Assembly: GCA_015680905.1 (NCBI GenBank)
Contig: CM027378.1
Coordinates: 80,567,501-80,631,500, forward strand
Length of the DNA stretch: 64,000 nt
Direction: 5' to 3'
Origin: Coptis chinensis
Lineage: Eukaryota; Streptophyta; Magnoliopsida; Ranunculales; Ranunculaceae
Numbering within the stretch: position 1 is the first letter of the stretch; each line of letters starts with the position of its first letter. Shown in pieces: positions 54,401 through 64,000 of this stretch. A program made the position numbers and the translations under genes. The notes beneath the pieces were generated by a model that was given only the letters and a program-made list of their open reading frames with translations, ran no database searches and was not told the DNA's origin.

Positions 54401-55437
54401 CTTCATCGTGGATGTGAACCCAACAACTTCAAACAATGGCATCTTGAAGACATTAGGTCTTGTAATGCAATCCATGACAATGACCTCGGGGAAAATACTT
54501 TGCCAAATGAATTGATTGGGGATGTGCAAACAACAAATCTCTACATTCACCTCGCTTTGGATTATCCCTATGAAACTCTGTGTACCCAAATTCTTCTAAA
54601 TTTCTTAGAAATTCTTGCATTTGGTTTCTTCCACTCAACCGAACCAACCTGATTCTTGTGGCGATAATTGTATAAAGTGCTTTTGTTTGACAAATTATTG
54701 TCATCTCTCTGCTTCAAGAGGGGTAAAATTTCACGCGGTTTAACACAACTCAAAGACAAATCTGAACAATCAATTTTTCTTCTTGACTTTTAACCTTCCG
54801 AATAATGCACGACCTATAAGATGCTCCCCAATAGTATGATTATGAGTTCCACACATAACACTTCGGATCCATCCACCTTTGTTTCAGTAATTCCCTTTCA
54901 ACACAAATGGATGACCACATTTCTTCGAACCGGATTGCCTATATTCTTTGGTTTTTTGTTCAATATTTTCGGCTTTACGGATGGTCTAAATTTTCCACCT
55001 CCTTTCAAGCAACTCAAGAAAACTCTAGGTCTTCAAGTCCCTCGAATTATCGGACCTTGATATCACAACCACAACTCCAACAGTCATATACCAACCGCCG
55101 AACACCATCGGATCAACAAGTGACGATCTTCAAAGACCTGCGTAAACCCTTGATCTTAGATACTATTGACGAAAATTGTTTTTTGCTAAGTTATTGATAA
55201 AATAAATAAAAAATACAAGCTTTCAAATTACATTATTGCCTCAATTGTTGTAAATGATTCGGTCATATCGGGATAGCCAATTTCAACATTGTTGTAAAGT
55301 TCATCATCGGAATAATAATTTGATTGCAGTAGTGTTAAAGCTGACTCCATGTCACTTTTAACACTAATCAAAGTTATCATTTTGATTTTGGCGGGAGAAT
55401 TTATCTTGAACGTTGCTTCCAGCACATGAGTCCATTC
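54395..55437 (-). pseudogene. FAR1-type MULE transposase, N-terminal half, copy 1
   Basis: Transposases of the FAR1/FRS-related MULEs have an N-terminal WRKY-like zinc domain and a DDE core. Minus strand pieces in order are an acidic first exon (SNYYSDDELYNNVEIGYPDM), then SGSKKCGHPFVLKG, CGTHNHTIGEHLIGRALFGRL, PREILPLLKQRDDNNLSNKS, RDLLFAHPQSIHLAKYFPRG, and KTNVFKMPLFEVVGFTST. The family reads CPFxL, C.HNHxxxxxLxGH, P.EIL..LK, LFFAHP.SI and YKTNxYxMPLLEVVGVTST. The protein stops abruptly at about 54395 where a TGTTCATA palindrome cluster begins, so the remaining DDE core is lost. Frame shifts are present. Duplicated at 59385-60425. Confidence 0.75.
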
Positions 55438-55639
55438 TTAAAGTGAAAATTTGGTGGGAATAACAACAATTTTGTGGGTGACTCAAGACTAACCTAAGAG
55501 AACAACAGAGGGAGGGGGAGAAATTTCAGAGAGCATGAGTGGTAGGAGTGTTCGTGGAGTAGTAAGTACGGTGAAGAGCTCGTTTGAATTACAATGGGGT
55601 GTGGAGAGAGGTTTACAACAGTATCCCATGATATTTTGT

Positions 55640-56425
55640 TAGAATATTTTGTTTCCTAGTGCCTAGTTTCTTAGAAGAGAAACAAAGAGTAGCATAATTG
55701 TTGTGAATAAATCACTGCGGAAACAACGTTACCCACAACAAACGGATCAATCTAACACAAGGATCGATCCTTCTCAATAGACAAGACTTCAACACCCTCC
55801 AAGCAATATCCCAACACTTCTCAATATCAAATAACAAGTATATAAAGTAAAACAATTAATGTAAAAGAAGAACAAACCACAAGACGAGATATATCGTGGT
55901 TCGGCAATTTGCCTACTTTTGCATATCTACCATTCTCTGCAACTACAACTTCCACCTTCGATTCTTCGAACAACCAACTCTGTTACTCATTTTGTATTTA
56001 CTACTGCCTAGTCCATTAATTAACATGTTTCAATATCCATGGCCAAAAGAAAAACTTGAGCAATAAACTCTAGGTACTTCAAGCCCTCATTGCAGGACCC
56101 AACTTGCAACATCACGACTCCTTTTCATCACTCTAATTCTCTTGAGCACAACGCACTTAATTTACACTAATACAGTCTCAAAGGTTACACTCCATTTTCG
56201 TGTGGTTTGTGATGTAACTAATAACTAGATTTGTATTCAATCTTGTCCATAAATATTAATCTATTTTTCTTCACAATATTTGATACTCAAAACAGATTTT
56301 GATATTATGAACAATCTCCCGAAAAACAGGTTTGTTAGTTTGTTACCGTGCTTCGATATTGTGATAATCAAAATAGATTTTTAGTCTTTGATATGATAAT
56401 CAACCGATCGACCAAACTCTAGAAC
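55640..56425. other. Non-coding, resembles retrotransposon terminal sequence
   Basis: No gene. The stretch ACAAGACGAGATATATCGTG, then GTTCGGCAATTTGCCTA (about 55876-55915) is of a style often seen in plant LTR retrotransposon termini or leaders. That is from memory and is not diagnostic here. Confidence 0.25.
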
Positions 56426-56736
56426 AATTGGACTCTGAACAATGATTGTTCATAGTCATCAGCTATGAACATTCTTTGTTCATATCGCATTGATGGACTA
56501 TGAGCGATGATTGTTCATAGTCCATACTTGTCTATGAACAATCAATGTTCATAGTCATGAAGCTATGAATATTCTACATTCATACCACAATTGGACTATG
56601 AACAAGGATTGTTCGTAGTCATGAGACATGAACATCCATTGTTCATAGCTCCAATGGGGATGAACACGCTTTGTTCATACTCTAGTAGGTATCGATGAGG
56701 TATGAACAATCATTGCTCATACTTTTTAAGAGGGTA

Positions 56737-57001
56737 TGAACTACCGCAATATCCCTAGCTTTCGGTACCACCAAACGATCCAACGTTCTTACAACAAGAG
56801 GGTCGTCCCAAGATCTTTCCAAGCTGGCGACCTATTCCTCAAAAACACTTTAGCAGCACCGGTAAGCTCGACCCAACATGGGAGTACCCCTACATTGTTG
56901 ACAAAGTCGTTCGAAATGGCGCATATTGGATCAAAACCCAGCTCGGTGATAGGCTTCCCCGACCTTGGAATACAGCTCTCCTCAAACGCTTTTATCAATA
57001 A
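56737..57001 (+). pseudogene. Ty3/gypsy integrase C-terminal fragment (isolated)
   Basis: In two frames the plus strand reads RSYNKRVVPRSFQAGDLFLK, then (after a one-base change at about 56860) KLDPTWEYPYIVDKVVRNGA and DRLPRPWNTALLKRFYQ, followed by a stop. Tat-type integrase tails read YNxxVRPRxFxxGDLVLRK, GKLxPNWEGPYxV and LPRPWNxxxLKxYY. No other part of the element is visible upstream, where a palindrome cluster (56425-56735) abuts it. Confidence 0.75.
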
Positions 57002-58540
57002 GTTTTTCTCCAAGTACATAAGTCGATATGAATGAAATCTCATCAACATTTTATCTGCAGCTATCATTTTTTTTTTCTTTACATGAGCACCTTGCATTTC
57101 ACACTACGCAGCCCGGCTTAAGACATCACAATGTCAGGTCGGATACCAGAGATGGAGTTCAGAAACGACTAAACAACAACAGCCACGCAGTGGTTAAGCT
57201 CAATCAATTCAAATCAAGGTCCCCCAAAAGGACCCTAAACCAAACGACATGGACACACCGTCTGGACTAAATCTCAAACGATGTGTCCAGGTCGTTTGGA
57301 CTAAGTCCCAAAACGACTTTTCCACACCGTTTGGGACATAGTCCAAACGACCCGCCACACCGGTTAAGAGCCCAAAAAACATAACTTTATATTTTTTTCA
57401 AAGTTCAAATCCCAAACGACATGGCCACACCGTCTGGACTAAATCTCAAATGATGTGGCCATGTGGTTTGGGATTTAGACTTAGTCCAAACGGTGTGGCC
57501 ATTTTTTTCAAAGTCCAAATCCCAAACGACATGGCCACACTGTTTGGACTGAGTCCAAAACAATGTGGCCATGTCGTTTGGGATTTGGACTTTGAAAAAA
57601 TATAAAGTTCTGTTTTTTGGGCTCGTTCTTGGTGTGGCGTATTCGTTTTGGACTAAGTCCCAAACGGTGTGGCCAAGTCGTTTGGGACTTAGTCCAAACG
57701 ACCTAGACGGTCATTTAAGTTTGGAGCCTTAAGTTTGGGGTTTCGAATTCAATTTTTTGGGGACCAATGGCATACTTGTAATAATTGTTTTTTTTAGATT
57801 TTTTGGGACCAATGGCACACTTGTAATAATAGTTTTTTTTGTGGGAGTCCCCAACACAAATTGGGGTCCGTCGAGAACAAATACCTATATTCTCTCAAGA
57901 TGTTCTCTCAATGCCTAGAAGTTTTCTGCATTTATTAATATTTGAGCATGTCTTCTAACTCAACCGTTAGTTCCGACGGGTCGTTTGGACTAAGTCCCAA
58001 ACGACTTGGCCACACCGTTTGGGACTTATTCCAAACTACCTACCCGGGTCGTTTAAGTTTGGGTTTTCGAATTCAACTTTTTTTGGACTAATGGCATACT
58101 TGTAATAATTGTTTTTTTTTTAGATTTTTTGAGACCAATGGCATACTTGTAATAATAGTTTTTTCTTTGGGAGTCTTCAACACAAATTGGGGTCCACAAG
58201 AAACAAATACCTAAACTTATCATCCTATCCATTCCCGTGGTAGTGTTCAGAAGCTCTCATTTGATATTTGAATCTAACAACCTATTTAACACAAAAACCG
58301 ATGCTTCTCTTTTAAGCCTAGAGGATGGCATACTCAATGGCTCCCTATCCCCTAAAAGTATTAAAAGTAGAGCTAGAGTCAACAGATTTTTCTCTCTATC
58401 ATTAATTTCCTCTGTATATGACTCCTGTATATATACCGTCTTAGAGCATGTATTCAGTGCGCAGGATGTATGGTGCGCAGGCCCCAAGAGACCATAGATG
58501 CAATGATTTTACTCTCTATCTTTATTTGTCGAGCATTATT
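57002..58540. repeat. Fold-back and duplicated repeats, no gene
   Basis: 57230-57710 is dense in CCAAACGAC/GTCGTTTGG and GGCCACACCG words and forms a large fold-back (arms 57341-57440 and 57553-57652). 57715-57895 is repeated at 58035-58215 (ATGGCATACTTGTAATAATT, ACAAATTGGGGTCC). Within each copy a CCAATGGCA(T/C)ACTTGTAATA segment is itself doubled. Confidence 0.8.
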
Positions 58541-59055
58541 TGTCGGGATCATATAGCCTAGGTGTAATTGTTTGAACCACTCACCGTTTTGATCAGACAC
58601 ATCAGACATGTTACTCAGCTCTTCCATTTAACTACTGTACGTACAAACTGTTGCCAGTGTGGATCACATATGTTGAAATTCTTACGTTCGGCTAAAGAGT
58701 CTAAGCGAGCCAAATGTGAGATTGGAGTTTGGGGTATGACACTGTTGGTGCCATACACGTACCAATGTGTCTGTTCCGCATGCAGTAGAGTTCCGAATAT
58801 GAAAAAGTCAATGTATTATGTCACAGGGAGTGACATAACTTTGACGTATGACATATATTATGTTATAGTCCTCCACTGCCGCGAAATATGACGATATATC
58901 ATATATGCCTGTTTTTTAGCAAACCGAGATCGATATTTTACGAATTATTGCCTCGTATGGCCATAGTTCATGACTATGAACATTGATTGTTAATAGTACA
59001 CTCATTGGACTATGAATAGCTATGAACAATGAGTGTTCATAGCTACCGAACTATG
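58540..59055 (+). repeat. Partial copy of the 28-35 kb MULE terminal repeat
   Basis: The sequence CGGGATCATATAGCCTAGG, CCGTTTTGATCAGACACATCA, GTGGATCACATATGTTGAAA and CCTCGTATGGCCATAGTTCA follows 34310-34740 in the same orientation and leads into a TGTTCATA cluster. Only the outer half is present, and it is followed at once by the CTGCAAGCGCTCCAACCTTC block also found near 61445. Confidence 0.8.
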
Positions 59056-59384
59056 AATGTTATGTTAACATATGACATATTCCTCTGCAAGCGCTCCAAC
59101 CTTCTGTTATGTCCATAGTCCAATTGTGGTATGAACAAAGAATGTTCATAGCTCATGACTATGAACAATCATTGTTCATAGATTGTTCATTGTCAGTTGT
59201 GGTATGAACACTCATTGTTCATAGCTCAACACTCATTGTTCATAGCATTGAGTGTTCATAGCTACAGAACTATGAACAATCATTGTTCATAGTCGAATTG
59301 TGGTATGAACAAAGAATATTCATAGCTCATGACTATATGAACATTGATTGTTAAGTAGTAATGCGTCTGATATGGACTATGAAT

Positions 59385-60425
59385 GTCTTCATCGTGGATG
59401 ATGAACCCCCAACAACTTCAAACAATGGCATCTTGAAGACATTCGTCTTGTCGCGTGCAATCCATGTCAATGACCTCGGGAAAACACTTTGCCAAATGAA
59501 TTGATTGGGGATGTGCAAACAACAAATCTCATTCACCACATTCTTTGGATTATCCCTATGAAACTCTCGTGTTTCCCAAATTCTTCTAAATTTCTTAGAA
59601 ATTCTTGCATTTGGTTTCTTCCACTCAACCGAACCAACCGATTCTTGTGACGATAATTGTATAAAGTGCTTTTGTTTGACAAATTATTGTCATCTCTGTT
59701 TCAAGAGGGGTAAAATTTCACGCGGTTTAACACAACTCAAAGACAAATCTGAACAATCAATTTTTCTTCACTTTTAACCTTCCGGCCTAATGCACCGACC
59801 TATAAGATGCTCCCCAATAGTATGATTATGAGTTCCACACATAACACTCAAGTATCCATCCACCTTCGTTTAAGTAATTCCCTTTCAACACAAATGGGCG
59901 ACCACATTTCTTCGAACTGGATTGCCTATATATTCTTTGGTTTTTTGTTCAATATTTTCGGCTTTTACGGATGGTCTAAATTTTCCACTCCTTTCGCAAC
60001 TCAAGAAAACTCTAGGTCTTCGCCCAAGTCCCGAATTATTAGACCTTGATATCACAACCACAACTCCAACAGTCATACCAACTGTCGAACACCATCGGAT
60101 CAACGAGTGGCGATCTTGAAGACCTACGTAAACCCTTGATCTTAGATACTATTGATTTAAAATTGTTTTTGCTAAGTTATTGATAAAATAAATAAAAAAT
60201 ACAAGCTTTCAAATTACATTATTACCTCAATTGTTGTAAATGATTCGGTCATATCGGGATAGCCAATTTCAACATTGTTGTAAAGTTCATCATCGGAATA
60301 ATAATTTGATTGCAGTAGTGTTAAAGCTGACTCCATGTCACTTTTAACACTAATCAAAGTTATCATTTTGATTTTGGCGGGAGAATTTATCTTGAACGTT
60401 GCTTCCAGCACATGAGTCCATTCTT
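59385..60425 (-). pseudogene. FAR1-type MULE transposase, N-terminal half, copy 2
   Basis: Near-identical to 54395-55437, as part of a direct duplication (about 54180-55620 and 59172-60600). It contains NVFKMPLFEVVG, CLHIPNQFIWQSV (a shifted-frame shadow of the AHPQSIHLAK block), and the acidic first exon. It carries extra indels, for example GGSSSTMKTF where copy 1 has GFTSTMKTF. It likewise ends at a palindrome cluster, so the truncation preceded the duplication. Confidence 0.75.
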
Positions 60426-60579
60426 AAAGTGAAACTTTGGTGGGAATAACAACAATTTTGTGGGTGACTCAAGACTAACCTAAGAGAACAACAGAGGGAG
60501 GGGGAGAAATTTCAGAGAGCATGAGTGGTAGGAGTGTTCGTGGAGTAGTAAGTACGGTGAAGAGCTCATTTGAATTACA

Positions 60580-60710
60580 ATGGGGTGTGGAGAGAGTTAT
60601 TTAAGGTTATAATGGTCATATTAACAAAAAAATGGGGTGTGGAGAGAGTTGAGAGTTATTTAAGGTTATAATGGTCATATTAACATAAAATGGGGTGTGG
60701 AGAGAGCAGC
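60580..60710. repeat. Triplicated promoter-side segment of transposase copy 2
   Basis: AATGGGGTGTGGAGAGAG occurs three times (about 60580, 60631, 60688), separated by TTATTTAAGGTTATAATGGTC and ATATTAACA(A/T)AA. Copy 1 has only one unit, at about 55600, so the expansion is specific to this copy. Confidence 0.85.
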
Positions 60711-60779
60711 ACCAGTTTTGTTTGGAATAAATTTGCCGTGTGTAAAGAGACAATCGGGGTGTGACAAGTATTACTCATA

Positions 60780-62110
60780 AGTTAATATTTCATAGAGTAC
60801 AGAGTACGTGACCTACTACCCGGTATTGCATTGTAAAAAGCATGGATATATGTTATAAAAAATGTCATATAGGATGTAGTATATCATACTTTATGGTATA
60901 TCGTTCTCATGTTCTATAAACAGAAAGTATATCATACTTTATGGATGGTACAATAAAACAATTGTTTAAGAGGATAGTATGTCAATAAGAGTTTTTTATC
61001 GTTTGGTAGTAGTATGTCAATAAGAGTTTTATACAATCAATCGATATATATGACTATATGTCATACTCAAATGTTATGTTACTTTTAATAAGCTATGTCA
61101 ATAAGAATTTTATAATGTTGGGTCTCATAAGCGTAGCCATCACAATTAGATATATGTCATACTTTCGAATATTATGTTACTTTTATAATATATGCTAGTA
61201 TGAGTTTTATACAGTTTGGTAGTATGTCATAAGTTCTATAATCACTGATATATATATGATACTATATGTCATACTCAAATGTTATGTGAATCATTGATAG
61301 ATATGACACTATATATGTCATACTCGAATGTTATGTCAGTTTTTATAATATATTCGTTTGGTAGTATATCATAAGAATCACAGATAGATATAACACTATA
61401 TTTGTCATACTAGAATGTTATGTTAACATATGACATATTCATCTGCAAGCGCTCCAACCTTCTGTTATGTTCATAGTCCAATTGTGGTATGAACAAAGAA
61501 TGTTCATAGCTCATGACTATGAACAATCATTGTTCATAGTCAATTGTGGTATGAACACTCATTGTTCTCATTGTTCATAGCATTGAGTGTTCATAGCTAC
61601 CGAACTATGAACAATCACTGTTCATAGCTACCGAACTATGAACAATCATTGTTCATAGTCGAATTGTGGTATGAACAAAGAATATTCATAGTATAGCTCA
61701 TGACTATGAATATTGATTGTTCGTAGTACGTACAGTATACAGAAACATACCGGAAAGTAGAATTGTTCATAGTTCGGTAGCTATGAATAATGAGATGTTC
61801 ATAGTCCCTTTCTCCCCACGCATTACAATCAAGAATTGGTTTCTTAATCTCATTACTGTAATTAGTACTAATCAGGCAAGCCCTCATCATACGAGGAGGA
61901 ACCAGCAGGTATATTCACAATAATTTTAGATCTTCCGACCTCCTAGGAGTTCTCATCATATAATTTTAGATACTCATCGATAGATATGACACTATATATG
62001 TCATACTTTCGAATGTTATGTCACTTTTATAGTATATATACGTTTGGTAGTATACTACAATCACGATAGATATGACACTATATTTGTCATACCGAATGTT
62101 ATGTTTCTTG
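60780..62110. repeat. AT-rich region with TATGAC/GTCATA palindromes
   Basis: Units of the form TATGACACTATATATGTCAT(AC) recur (about 61250, 61293, 61388, 61987, 62070), usually followed by (C/T)GAATGTTATGT and AC/AGTTTTTATA, with TTTGGTAGTAT(G/A)TCA between. A TGTTCATA cluster (61440-61805) is embedded. No coding signal. It may be the terminal or subterminal region of a MULE whose transposase is the neighbouring FAR1-like gene. Confidence 0.7.
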
Positions 62111-62640
62111 TTTATGGCATATTCCTCCTCGTTCGTATTTGTAAAACGAAACGAATGATCCATTTATGAACTGACATATGACTGCTGATGGTCTTGTCTC
62201 ATGGTGAGGGACAACCCCAACATCCCAACAATAAGAAACAACAGAATATACAAACAATGCTTGTCAATATAGCCTATAGAATATTGCTCTATTTCATTGA
62301 TTAAACCAAAGAAAATAAGAAAATAACACCATAGATACCACTACAAAATAATTTAGAAGCCAATCTTGAAATCTTCACCATTGTGCGATATTACAAAAAT
62401 CTTGTTAGAAGATTAGCAACAACTGCTCTAAAGCTTAGCAAAGATTGTACTCCTCTTTCCTAACGTCAACCATCCGTAATCTGGGAAAAAGACTCTCCCG
62501 TCGTCACTATAAAACTTTCCAACATTGAATTTCTCTGAAACCTTCCTCCCAACCTCATCCACGGAAACGCTTAGAAGTTCAACAGAGAAAAATAGTCACT
62601 CTAATGGTACAATCTAAGTTTAGTTTACTCCTACTAGAAA
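62110..62640. other. 3' flank of the FAR1-like gene
   Basis: No gene is recognised. It may contain the 3' untranslated region of the minus-strand gene. CACTACAAAATAA at 62340 resembles a transposon end but has no partner. Confidence 0.35.
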
Positions 62641-62642
62641 AA

Positions 62643-64000
62643 TTACGCCGGTAAAAATTGTGTCATACCTTCCAAATCGGGACACCTACACTTTGTGTGC
62701 TCCGTAGATCGACACTTGCTACAATGCTTGGTCTTTCGAGATCCTCCTGCTTCATTACCAACTTCCACTACGCCCACCAAACAAGCAACATTACTTTGAA
62801 CCCCATGAAAATAACAAACAAGAAACATTTTCTTGCGTTTATAAAAAGAAGATAACGCGCAAAATTATCACTTACATCCAGTATCTCTATTTAACCCGTC
62901 ATCATCCTCATTCACATCGGCAAGTCCTGCAGCACGCTCGACATAGTTGCGCTTAGCACTTGGACCTATAAAATAGTGCACCACAAGAAAGATATTGACG
63001 AATACAAATCAGAATCAACAAACTTTTGTAACTATTTAATGTTAACAGACGAGTGAAATATGGCAACGGTATAAGAAACTTACCCCCATCATTTGGATGC
63101 AAAAGTGGACATGTGGGCCTTGTGTGCCCGACGATACCACAGTGGCCACACTTCTTTTTTCTTGTCTCATTCTGACCTTTCAATCTACTACGTTTATGCG
63201 GCCTACCCTTCGATTTTACGTGTGGTGGATCATTAACAAATGGACGATGGGCGGTTTTAGGTGGGGTGAAAGGCATCTCTACCTCGGCGGTGCCTTTAGA
63301 AGACGGAATGCCATCCATTGTACCACTTTCTGGTAGAATATAAGGCATTTCAAAGGGAACTTGTGGACTGCCTTCAGAAGCTCTAGAAAAAGATGATAAC
63401 ATGGATTTAAAAACTTCACTATTTTTGGCTGTTTGAGAGGCCCACAAACATATCTTCTTGCATTTCCCTATAAGCTCACTGTGACGAATAATGGAAGCAG
63501 CCTGTGAAGAAAAACTTGGATCGTTATTTGGAATGACAGATTTAGCAACTCGTGTCCATCTCCTTAAAAAACAGCTCTGGGGTATTTCACGAAGGTCCTC
63601 GTGTTTGTAAACTGAAATGATATGTCTACATGGAAATCCAAACGACTGAAATAGCCCACATGAACATCTAGCATCCTGCTCTAAAAGGTTGTATTCCACA
63701 CTCGTCTTTTTTTGCCTGTTCAGATGACGGCTGATGGTGTATACACGAATATTGTCACCCACATCACGTTTATCTTCTACAGTGTACATCGATTCCTCCT
63801 GTAACTACTTCATAAAAGCAAGAAAAGCAGCTCGAGTATAGATGGATTCTGCCTGCTTTGCATATTCAATCAAGTGGCTACCAATGAAAGGCTTCGTCGT
63901 TGCAGTCCTTACCTCTTCTTCGTGCTCTCGGTGACGGATATTTGCAACTGCCAATTCCATTTTCCCAAATAGCTCAAACAGCCGCATCCCGGGCTTAACA
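62643..64000 (-). CDS. FAR1/FRS-like (MULE transposase-related) protein, C-terminal part; 5' end off window
   Basis: FAR1-related proteins are transcription factors or active transposases of MULE origin. Minus strand: FELFGKMELAVANIRHREHE and AESIYTRAAFLAFMK (63987-63805) match the region before the SWIM finger. After one in-frame TAG (about 63803) comes LQEESMYTVED. It is followed by the SWIM zinc finger CSCGLFQSFGFPCRHIISVY and SCFLRRWTRVAK, as in FHY3/FAR1. A CCHC knuckle CGHCGIVGHTRPTC ends exon 1 (donor GTAAGT near 63082). Exon 2 (62965-62876, 90 bp) is acidic. A further exon encodes a second knuckle, CSKCRSTEHTKCRC (about 62700-62740). The TAG may make it a pseudogene or mark a missed intron; otherwise the frame is intact for 278 codons. 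Confidence 0.8.

Overview
This is nuclear DNA of a flowering plant, most likely a eudicot. It is dominated by layered transposable elements, and only a few stretches look like host genes. The evidence is: Athila- and Tat-type Ty3/gypsy proteins, Mutator-like (MULE) transposases of the FAR1 and MuDR kinds, Ulp1 (C48) peptidase genes of the type MULEs carry in plants, spliced genes with GT-AG introns, a plant F-box gene and a KNOX homeobox fragment. I saw no rRNA, tRNA, CRISPR or bacterial-type operon. I cannot name the species.

1-9.3 kb: two Athila elements on the minus strand. Element 1 (gag from about 2198 down to the window edge) has a degenerate tRNA-Asp-like primer site at about 3283-3300. 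Its 5' LTR (3301-5816) abuts the protease-linker region of element 2 (about 5817-9268), so element 1 looks inserted into element 2. A 1.19-kb MULE with a 9-bp target duplication and a captured KNOX homeodomain piece sits inside that LTR. A CACTA-type end with 62-bp subterminal repeats starts at 9270.

11.9-15.3 kb: a plus-strand spliced transcription unit whose coding sequence appears to have expanded into a 71-80 bp repeat, then an unrelated 87-bp array (14.09-14.9 kb), then a Tat-type RNase H fragment. 15.3-25.4 kb: a third, decayed Athila element on the minus strand (3' LTR, polypurine tract, env-like region, integrase, RNase H, RT).

26.7-34.9 kb: a tandem 1.06-kb duplication with an AT microsatellite, then a MULE of about 6.5 kb (28376-34874) with terminal inverted repeats of about 1 kb. 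It carries a MuDR-like transposase N-terminus, a Ulp1 C-terminus and a basic/coiled-coil gene fragment. 35.0-53.3 kb: two related genes with a DUF1985-like N-terminal domain (A plus, B minus). B also has a run of 270-bp tandem exons and an intact-looking Ulp1 catalytic core. Also here are a broken F-box gene, a MITE with 8-bp TSD, and a gene (C) with a 'putative gypsy type transposon' domain and coiled-coil tail.

53.4-64 kb: a 1.43-kb direct duplication carrying a FAR1-type MULE transposase N-terminus (54.4-55.4 and 59.4-60.4 kb), an isolated gypsy integrase C-terminus, a fold-back structure, and the C-terminal half of a FAR1/FRS-like protein at the right edge.

The most striking unexplained feature is several unrelated families of short palindromic words in clusters. 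The main one has arms TATGAACAAT and its complement around one base. Others use TATGAC/GTCATA, CCAAACGAC-type words and TACAGAGAT/ATCTCTGTA. The first family occupies the outer ends of the MULE at 28.4-34.9 kb and recurs in about ten clusters. Many coding regions are broken by single-base indels, often in homopolymers. This may be decay, but unpolished long-read assembly is an alternative.
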